A stretch of DNA of 64,000 nucleotides from Hominisplanchenecus murintestinalis. Lineage in GTDB: Bacteria > Bacillota > Clostridia > Lachnospirales > Lachnospiraceae. The stretch spans positions 1 through 64,000 of the forward strand of contig SRZB01000009.1 of NCBI GenBank assembly GCA_004793585.1. The letters are read 5' to 3'. Within the stretch, counting starts at the first letter, position 1. Every line of letters starts with the position of its first letter. The position numbers and the translations under genes are program-made. Of the stretch, positions 58,375 to 64,000 are shown one piece after another. The notes beneath the pieces are model-generated. The model searched no databases, had not been told where the DNA came from, and was given only the letters and a program-made list of their open reading frames with translations.

Positions 58375-58946
58375 CCTTCTACCTTCTTATTATATTCATT
58401 CATTGCCGCCTCCATATTGTCCGTGAGAATTTTAACCACGGCGTCTGCCGCCCGCTCTAAAGAAACATCTACCTTCTCTCTCTCTGCTTTCGAAAAACGG
58501 CTCAGCACATAATCAGCCAAATCATAGCCCTTCGGCTTTTCTCCCACTCCCACCTTTACCCGCTTAAACGCCTGGCCTCCCAGATGGGCGATAATATTTT
58601 TAATTCCATTGTGTCCGCCTGCGCTCCCTTTCGCCCGCAGCCTGAGCTGTCCCGGTTCCAGGCTGATATCATCATAAATTACAATCAATTCTTCTGTTTC
58701 GTCTATCTTATAGAAGTCTATGAGCTCTCTTACACTCTCACCACTTAAATTCATAAACGTCTGGGGTTTCGCCAGAACTACCCGGTTCCCCTCTACAATC
58801 CCTTTTCCATACAATGCCTTATGCTTTTTCGCATCCACACTGATTCCATAACGCTCTGCCAGCACATCAATCGTGTCAAACCCCACATTATGACGGGTAT
58901 GGGCATACTGTTTGCCCGGATTCCCGAGCCCTACGATAATATACAT
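58371..58946 (-). CDS. pth: Peptidyl-tRNA hydrolase
   Basis: 191 residues from ATG 58946. MYIIVGLGNPGKQYAHTRHN carries Asn 9 and the catalytic His 19; KPQTFMNLSGESV and YDDISLEPGQLRLRAKGSAG, then GGHNGIKNII are the remaining motifs. It recycles peptidyl-tRNA. Coupled to mfd by a four-base overlap. Length is normal. Confidence 0.98.
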   Translation of the reverse strand: MYIIVGLGNPGKQYAHTRHNVGFDTIDVLAERYGISVDAKKHKALYGKGIVEGNRVVLAKPQTFMNLSGESVRELIDFYKIDETEELIVIYDDISLEPGQLRLRAKGSAGGHNGIKNIIAHLGGQAFKRVKVGVGEKPKGYDLADYVLSRFSKAEREKVDVSLERAADAVVKILTDNMEAAMNEYNKKVEG

Positions 58947-59011
58947 ACGTTCCCCTTTCTGACGCATTTGGCTCGCCATGCCGATAAATTTGAAAATTTT
59001 CACTCTCAGGC

Positions 59012-59806
59012 TTACCTCCCCTGCTCCATATCCATACGGCAAATTTCCAATACTTTCCGGTACGGCATCTCCCCTCCAAAAATATCCAGAGCGCTCCCCA
59101 CTGTTACATCCACCGCATCCTTCCCCAGCGTCTTCAGCTTTTCCAAATCCTCAAAACTGCCTACGCCTCCCGCGTAAGTCACGGGAATCCCCTGCCAGTT
59201 TCCCAGCATCCGCACCAGTTCTTCTTCGATGCCATTTGCCTTTCCCTCCACATCCACGGCATGAACGAGAAACTCATCACAATAACAGGCTAACGTCTCC
59301 AACGTCCACTCATTCAACACCGTCTCCGTAAACTTCTGCCAACGGTCGGTAACGATAAAGTACTCCTCCCCTCGCTTCCGGCAGCTCAAATCCAGTACCA
59401 GGCGTTCCTTTCCTACAGTGCTTCTTATCTTATCCAGATTCGTATAATTCAGACAGCCATCCTTAAACACGAAGCTCGTAACAATCACATGCGAAGCTCC
59501 CGCATCCAGGTAGTCTGACGCATTCCCGTCATGAATACCGCCGCCGGCCTGCAGTCCCCCCGGATACGCCCGCAGCGCCGCCAAAGCCTGCGCCCGCGTT
59601 GCCTCATAATAAGGAGACGAAGCCGGGTTCAGCAAGATAACATGTCCTCCTTGAACTCCTTCCCTTCGGTAAAGCCTGGCATAATAAGGAGCGTCCTGAA
59701 CGGACACAAAATTTTCCGCCGCTAAATCTCCGGAATCGGCCAGAGAACCTCCGACAATCTGTTTTACTTTTCCATTGTGAATATCAATGCATGGACGAAA
59801 TCTCAT
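59012..59806 (-). CDS. hisA: HisA, eukaryotic (HIS6) type
   Basis: 264 residues. FRPCIDIHNGKVKQIVGGSL, LQAGGGIHDGN, VIVTSFVFKDG, LVLDLSCRKRG, YAGGVGSFEDLEKLK and GSALDIFGGE match the HIS6-type phosphoribosylformimino-AICAR-phosphate isomerase of yeast and plants rather than standard bacterial HisA, which opens 'IPAIDL..G..VRL'. The catalytic Asp pair is present. It isomerises the ProFAR intermediate in histidine synthesis. It stands alone next to pth, not in a his operon. Confidence 0.88.
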   Translation of the reverse strand: MRFRPCIDIHNGKVKQIVGGSLADSGDLAAENFVSVQDAPYYARLYRREGVQGGHVILLNPASSPYYEATRAQALAALRAYPGGLQAGGGIHDGNASDYLDAGASHVIVTSFVFKDGCLNYTNLDKIRSTVGKERLVLDLSCRKRGEEYFIVTDRWQKFTETVLNEWTLETLACYCDEFLVHAVDVEGKANGIEEELVRMLGNWQGIPVTYAGGVGSFEDLEKLKTLGKDAVDVTVGSALDIFGGEMPYRKVLEICRMDMEQGR

Positions 59807-59959
59807 CTGTTATCCCTTTCTTACTGCAAATAGTAACTTTCCTTTCTCTTAAAACCACAAAAAGCCGGCATTCCGTGCCGAAAGTTCCTGTGCAGATTCC
59901 TGAAAATCTTTGCCCGGGAACCTTCGGTACGCAGTGCCAGAACTGCTGCCTTGCTTCTT
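59807..59959. other. Intergenic gap, no gene seen
   Basis: A gap of 153 bases between hisA and the Sir2 gene. GGCA / TGCC and GTTCC / GGAAC pairs suggest a weak folded RNA, perhaps the sir2 terminator. No reading frame with a ribosome site. Confidence 0.3.
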
Positions 59960-60727
59960 TTACTGAATCTCCAAAAATCTTCTCTCCAGCTCAGAAAACA
60001 CCTCTCCCAGAGAGCACGCAAAAGAAATATCCGAAGCAGGATTTAACTTCACCTGAAGCTGATCCCTGTTAATCACTACCAGATGGTTTCCTCTGAACTC
60101 ATGAATATAGTACGCCGCAGGATATACCGTCAGCGAGGTTCCGCCGATCATCAGCATGTCTGCCTCCCGAAGTTCTTCTTCCGCTTCCCTGACTGCATTC
60201 CCCGGAAGCTGCTCTCCGTAAAGAGTCACGTCCGGCCGCACCATATGGCCGCACGCCGGACATTCCGGAATGGAGTTCTCTGACTGGAAAATAAAATCAC
60301 CGCCATATTCCCTGTGGCAGTGAACACAATAATTCCTCTGCGTCGTCCCGTGAAGCTCAATCACGCGCCTGCTGCCTGCCATCTGGTGCAGCCCGTCAAT
60401 ATTCTGGGTAATTACTGAAGAAAGCTTTCCTGCCGCCTCCAGCCTTGCCAGCATTTTGTGGGTAATATTCGGCTTTATGCCCCTTGTGTCCAGCTTTTGA
60501 TTGTAAAATTCATAAAATACTTCCGGCCTGTCATACAGGCAGCCGGAGCTTAACAGATACTCCGGCGAATACTTGTCAAACTGCACGTCATGCTGGTTGT
60601 ACAGCCCATCCTTACTCCTGAAATCGGGAATACCGCTTTCCGTCGATACTCCCGCCCCGCCAAAGAATACGGTTTTCTTCGATTCATTCATACAGCGAAT
60701 CAGGAGGTCAATCTTTTCTTTCATCAT
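59960..60727 (-). CDS. cobB: NAD-dependent deacylase, Sir2 family
   Basis: 255 residues from ATG 60727 (GGGGGGCCGG). FFGGAGVSTESGIPDFRSKD, VITQNIDGLHQMAGS and the catalytic His in VIELHGT are present; two Cys pairs (CVHCH and CPACG) bind zinc. GGTSLTVYPAA and VINRDQLQVKLNPAS complete the Rossmann part. It removes acyl groups from lysines using NAD. Class U/III bacterial type. Confidence 0.95.
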   Translation of the reverse strand: MMKEKIDLLIRCMNESKKTVFFGGAGVSTESGIPDFRSKDGLYNQHDVQFDKYSPEYLLSSGCLYDRPEVFYEFYNQKLDTRGIKPNITHKMLARLEAAGKLSSVITQNIDGLHQMAGSRRVIELHGTTQRNYCVHCHREYGGDFIFQSENSIPECPACGHMVRPDVTLYGEQLPGNAVREAEEELREADMLMIGGTSLTVYPAAYYIHEFRGNHLVVINRDQLQVKLNPASDISFACSLGEVFSELERRFLEIQ

Positions 60728-60846
60728 CCGGCCCCCCTGTCCCTGGGTAAACATACCGCCCCAAGTATTTCATTCATAGCTGACATTGTACCATACTTCT
60801 CCGCGCATATCCAGACTGTAAATGCCTGATACTGCCTAAATCGTAA

Positions 60847-60976
60847 CAGTTCAGCCTTCGGCTTCCTAATTCCTGGCATCAAGCCATGCAAAACCACTTC
60901 GTGGTGGCTTGATGCCCCTGAACCGCAACGCTATTTCACGGACTTTGCAGCAAGTGCAAAGTCCCGGGCTGAACTG
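60847..60976. repeat. Cloverleaf-like nested inverted-repeat element
   Basis: Outer arms CAGTTCAGCC (60847-60856) and GGCTGAACTG (60967-60976). Inside are two perfect hairpins: GGCATCAAGCCA / TGGCTTGATGCC (60875-60886, 60905-60916; tip CCAC-TTC-GTGG) and GGACTTTGCA / TGCAAAGTCC (60940-60949, 60955-60964). It fills the gap between sir2 and yccF. It may be a small mobile repeat (REP/MITE-like) or a structured RNA. Confidence 0.75.
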
Positions 60977-60990
60977 CTGCCCTAAATCTT

Positions 60991-61350
60991 TTAATATACC
61001 TCCGCCCCAAAAGGCATCAACGCCAGCTTTGCGAGCTTAAACTGCTGCAGCCCAAACGGGATTCCGATAACCGTAATGCACAGTAACACGCCAAACAGCA
61101 CATGTTCCAATGCCAAAAACAATCCGGAAAACAGCAGCCACACAATATTCAGTAGAAATGAAGCAGCGCCCCCGCCATAGCGAACCTGCTTTCCAAACGG
61201 GAAAAAACTAAGCGATGCAAGCTTAAAGCACTGCACGCCTACCGGGATTCCGATAATCGTAATGCACCAGAGGCATCCTGCAAGGCACCAGCTCAATCCG
61301 CTCAGTGCACCGCCAAACAAAAACCACAACAAATTTCCTAAGCAACCCAT
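60991..61350 (-). CDS. YccF domain membrane protein
   Basis: 119 residues from ATG 61350 (GGAGGTGCGCAAA). Two copies of the YccF pattern: GCLWCITIIGIPVGVQCFKL, then FFPFGKQV; and GVLLCITVIGIPFGLQQFKL, then LMPFGAEV. Small inner-membrane protein of unknown role, found widely. Its neighbours on both sides are unrelated. Confidence 0.93.
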   Translation of the reverse strand: MGCLGNLLWFLFGGALSGLSWCLAGCLWCITIIGIPVGVQCFKLASLSFFPFGKQVRYGGGAASFLLNIVWLLFSGLFLALEHVLFGVLLCITVIGIPFGLQQFKLAKLALMPFGAEVY

Positions 61351-61375
61351 TTTGCGCACCTCCTGCCCGATAATG

Positions 61376-64000
61376 TTAATTCATCTTCACTTTTACCTTT
61401 ATTTTTTTAGACAGGCCATTCCGGGCAATACAGTATATCGTACAAGTACCATCTTTTTTCCCGGTAATAACCCCTTTCTTAGACACTCCTGCAATAGACG
61501 GCTCAGATGAAACATAACGCACCTTCTTCTCAGCTTTTCTTATCTGTTTTCCTGTCACTTTCACACGAAGCTGGACTTTTTTCCCCGGCTTCACACTCAC
61601 ATTTGAACGTTTCACCCGTATTTTTAAAGGATTACCATATTTTCCTCCCGCTGTCATACTATAGGCTGGCAGGGACTTGGATAGGATTACACGTTTCCCA
61701 CCAACATTTTTATACGCTGTGACATAGTATTTGTACTGGCTTCCCCGTTTTAATCTTGTATGTTTCCACTTGCCTGTCTTTTTGCCGACTGTTCGGAGAC
61801 GTTTATATTTCCCATTATATTTTGCTCCATACACTTCATACCCATCTGCCGATTCCACCAGATTCCAGCGGATTGTCTGTGACGTTTTGGCAGAAGACAC
61901 TTTGCAAAGAAGCAGCGCGGAGTTCGTAGTTTCATTGCCAATCCCGGAATCATCTCTCTCTCCGGAGTCATCACCTGGCTTTTCCGGCAGCCCTGACCCC
62001 ATATCCCCCGGTTTGTCTATCGGATTCGGTGCCGGCTCTGGATCTGGTGTTGGCTTCGGCTCCGGCGTCGGTTCCGGCTCCGGCGTTGGTTCCGGGTCCG
62101 GCGTTGGTTCCGGGTCCGGCGTTGGTTCCGGGTCTGGCGTTGGTTCCGGGTCTGGCGTTGGGCCTGGATCCGGCGTTGGTTCCGGGTCCGGTGTCGATCC
62201 GGAGCCGTAAATAGATTCCTTGAAGTCCTGTGTCTGAAGTAAATATGCTTTGAATATTTCCTGTTTCAGGCGCTCCACCTCTGTCGCGTGTGCGCGGATA
62301 TTATTAGAACCACTCGGCAATGCATTAACATTTATCAAATCACTCTCTACCGCCTCCCTCATCAGCAGGCGCAGTTCTTCAAAATTACTAACCGTAACGG
62401 ACTGATTTTTCCACGTAATAGTGACTGGCTTTAATTCGCCGACTCTTTCAATCCTTCTCTGGAACATCGCTTTCTTAAAATCAGCCATTGTCTCATAAGT
62501 ACCGCCAAATATCTTCTTCAAGATATATTCATCCGACAGAATCGCCTGTTCCGATTTGGCAGATTCTTTATACTGATTGGATATATAAGGAACCATGCCA
62601 TTGTAATATCCATATTCAGCAAGCAGTTCAAATGCCTGCCGACGTATCATGAGATCGCCGCTAACACCATAGCTATTCTGTACCCCGGCATAATTAGCGC
62701 TAAAGAGCGGAACAACATAATAACCATTTCTCGCCATGCTTCCTGTTGTCTTCGTTCCATTTACCTCATGGCGGGATACAATAATATTATTACAGATCAG
62801 GTCATCGATAGAGTTCAGCCCCTCTGCCTCATCTGTGGTCAACTCTCTTACTGAATCCAGATTATGCCTGGAACCTTCCTCTCCCTGATTATATCTTTCC
62901 TCCGGGTCCTCGATCTGTTCAAGTTTGTGGAACCATTTCCTCTTCTCTTCTGTACTTTTTGTAAACATAACATCTGCTTCTGCGTAATCCAGCGTATAAA
63001 CGACATCCAGAATGCCTTTCATGTAACTCTGCAGATCGGCCTCATCCTGAAAACGTTCGGGCTGGGCATTATGATAGCGGTCGCTGGACGCCAGGCGGTC
63101 ATAGATCAGATTCAGGTTAAAAGCAGGCGGGTCATTTGTCTCATAAGGCTCGAACATCCCCCTTGTGTAAACTTCTCCCATTATGCCGTCCCGCGAACCA
63201 TTCCCATTCAGCATCAACTCGGAAACAAAGATATGCGTCAGCTCATGGGCATACGTTGCAAACCCCCGTTCTGTCAGCGCCTTTGACGCATAGTAACGGA
63301 TACGCGCTCCTTCCGCCACACCATCTGCAAACATATAGGTACCATATAAATTCATGGGAGTAAAAAATTCCCTCACGCCCAGGGCAGCATTCTCCCCCAA
63401 TTTATCCGACCATTGGATAACTGTATCGGGATCAATCCGAAGACTGTCCAAAACAACACGATTAGACGCGAGCAGCCCCTTCTTTTCCGGTTTTGCAATG
63501 CGATGCCAAAAATCAACAAATGCCTTCTGCTGCTTCGCCCCCTGCTCCATCTGCTGCAGAAACTTTTCACGTAATTCTCCATAACGTGCCGGATCGGTTT
63601 CTCTTAAGTTCCTGTCTATATAACAATCCACGATTCCATATGTAATCGTCAAAGAATTTGCAATAACGTAAACACTGTCTTCTGATACAGTAAGCAATGG
63701 CAAAATATAGGCGCGGGAAACCGTATCATCATACAGCCTCCTGTATATTCCGGCATCCCTGCTGTCCCAGTCAGATAGTTTTTCCAGTATATATGCACGG
63801 CTTTCCTGCAAAAACCACTCGTTCAGCGATGTATCCGGTATCCATTTTTCTCTGTTCTCTTCCAAAAAAGCCTCCAGTGTCATAGAAGAAGTAACTTTCG
63901 AAAACAACTTCCCCCGGCCAAATAAATTCACATTATTGGCAATTTTCAAATTATCGCCGCCGGCGCTTCCAATCTCTATCAGCCAGTCCAGAACATCTGT
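61376..64000 (-). CDS. M26-type (ZmpA/IgA1 protease-like) zinc metalloprotease, C-terminal part
   Basis: At least 874 codons; the frame is still open at the right edge, so the N-terminus, signal and any anchor are outside the window. The zinc site is FATYAHELTHIFVSELML with HELTH, followed about 20 residues on by GIMGEVYTRGMFEPYE, giving the third ligand Glu, as in M26 proteases of streptococci. A Pro-rich stretch of PDPEPTPDPEPT repeats (62,040-62,200), an Fn3-like domain (ADGYEVYGAKYNGKYKRLRT), and a Big_2 domain (VRYVSSEPSIAGVSKKGVIT) follow. Secreted or surface-attached, cleaving host proteins such as IgA or mucin is a plausible role. Confidence 0.85.
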   Translation of the reverse strand, partial: TDVLDWLIEIGSAGGDNLKIANNVNLFGRGKLFSKVTSSMTLEAFLEENREKWIPDTSLNEWFLQESRAYILEKLSDWDSRDAGIYRRLYDDTVSRAYILPLLTVSEDSVYVIANSLTITYGIVDCYIDRNLRETDPARYGELREKFLQQMEQGAKQQKAFVDFWHRIAKPEKKGLLASNRVVLDSLRIDPDTVIQWSDKLGENAALGVREFFTPMNLYGTYMFADGVAEGARIRYYASKALTERGFATYAHELTHIFVSELMLNGNGSRDGIMGEVYTRGMFEPYETNDPPAFNLNLIYDRLASSDRYHNAQPERFQDEADLQSYMKGILDVVYTLDYAEADVMFTKSTEEKRKWFHKLEQIEDPEERYNQGEEGSRHNLDSVRELTTDEAEGLNSIDDLICNNIIVSRHEVNGTKTTGSMARNGYYVVPLFSANYAGVQNSYGVSGDLMIRRQAFELLAEYGYYNGMVPYISNQYKESAKSEQAILSDEYILKKIFGGTYETMADFKKAMFQRRIERVGELKPVTITWKNQSVTVSNFEELRLLMREAVESDLINVNALPSGSNNIRAHATEVERLKQEIFKAYLLQTQDFKESIYGSGSTPDPEPTPDPGPTPDPEPTPDPEPTPDPEPTPDPEPTPEPEPTPEPKPTPDPEPAPNPIDKPGDMGSGLPEKPGDDSGERDDSGIGNETTNSALLLCKVSSAKTSQTIRWNLVESADGYEVYGAKYNGKYKRLRTVGKKTGKWKHTRLKRGSQYKYYVTAYKNVGGKRVILSKSLPAYSMTAGGKYGNPLKIRVKRSNVSVKPGKKVQLRVKVTGKQIRKAEKKVRYVSSEPSIAGVSKKGVITGKKDGTCTIYCIARNGLSKKIKVKVKMN

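Noticed and set aside
60847..60976. Cloverleaf as a tRNA or tmRNA gene
   Set aside because: Stem lengths, missing T-loop and anticodon loop features, and the long outer spacing do not fit any tRNA.

Overview
The window looks like the chromosome of a spore-forming gut Lachnospiraceae (Clostridia). Strong AGGAGG-type ribosome sites, a SleC-type spore cortex-lytic gene, Big_2/Fn3/FIVAR/BspA-type surface modules, a GH89 glycosidase and an M26-type protease all fit a host-mucin-associated Firmicute. Almost all core genes and the phage structural genes lie on the minus strand.

Region 1 (1 to about 28,970) is the right part of a prophage of siphovirus type whose left end is outside the window. Read on the minus strand from the control region: an early region of small DNA-binding and hypothetical proteins, a sigma-like factor, an HUH replication initiator with a long perfect inverted repeat just upstream, a helicase-methyltransferase fusion, YopX and other small genes, then HNH, TerS, TerL, portal, protease, capsid, connectors, tail tube, a frameshifted tail chaperone and the tape measure, which runs off the left edge. 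A repressor/Cro switch with readable promoters and four operator copies lies at 24.0-24.8 kb. Two rightward cargo genes (a DEDDh exonuclease and a coiled-coil lipoprotein) and a large serine integrase close the prophage.

Region 2 (about 29,171 to 36,597) is a 7.4 kb integrative mobilizable element: J-domain protein, MobV relaxase with a candidate oriT, a secreted Big_2 protein, a rolling-circle Rep with a candidate origin, a regulated leader and a second, different large serine recombinase.

Both elements sit in the same host gene. The 5' part of sleC is at 36,594-37,271 and a middle piece at 28,970-29,174; the 3' part must lie beyond the left edge on the far side of the prophage. Removing the 7.4 kb element at a shared GTAT core restores the sleC frame exactly. 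This is the most notable feature here: a germination gene split by two unrelated serine-recombinase elements about 200 bp apart, which invites comparison with sporulation genes rebuilt by programmed excision (sigK/skin, spsM/SPbeta).

Region 3 (36.6-64 kb) is core and surface-protein chromosome: two overlapping Rrf2 regulators, a DUF1700 protein, a HicB-like protein, two paralogous secreted beta-helix proteins, a SurA/PrsA-like foldase, an AraC regulator and a GH89 alpha-N-acetylglucosaminidase (a likely host-glycan locus); then a TIGR04086 membrane protein, a DUF3887 lipoprotein, a RibF-like protein with degraded adenylyltransferase motifs, PrsA, Mfd, Pth, a eukaryotic-type HisA, a Sir2 deacylase, a cloverleaf-like inverted-repeat element, YccF, and the C-terminal part of a large M26-type zinc protease.
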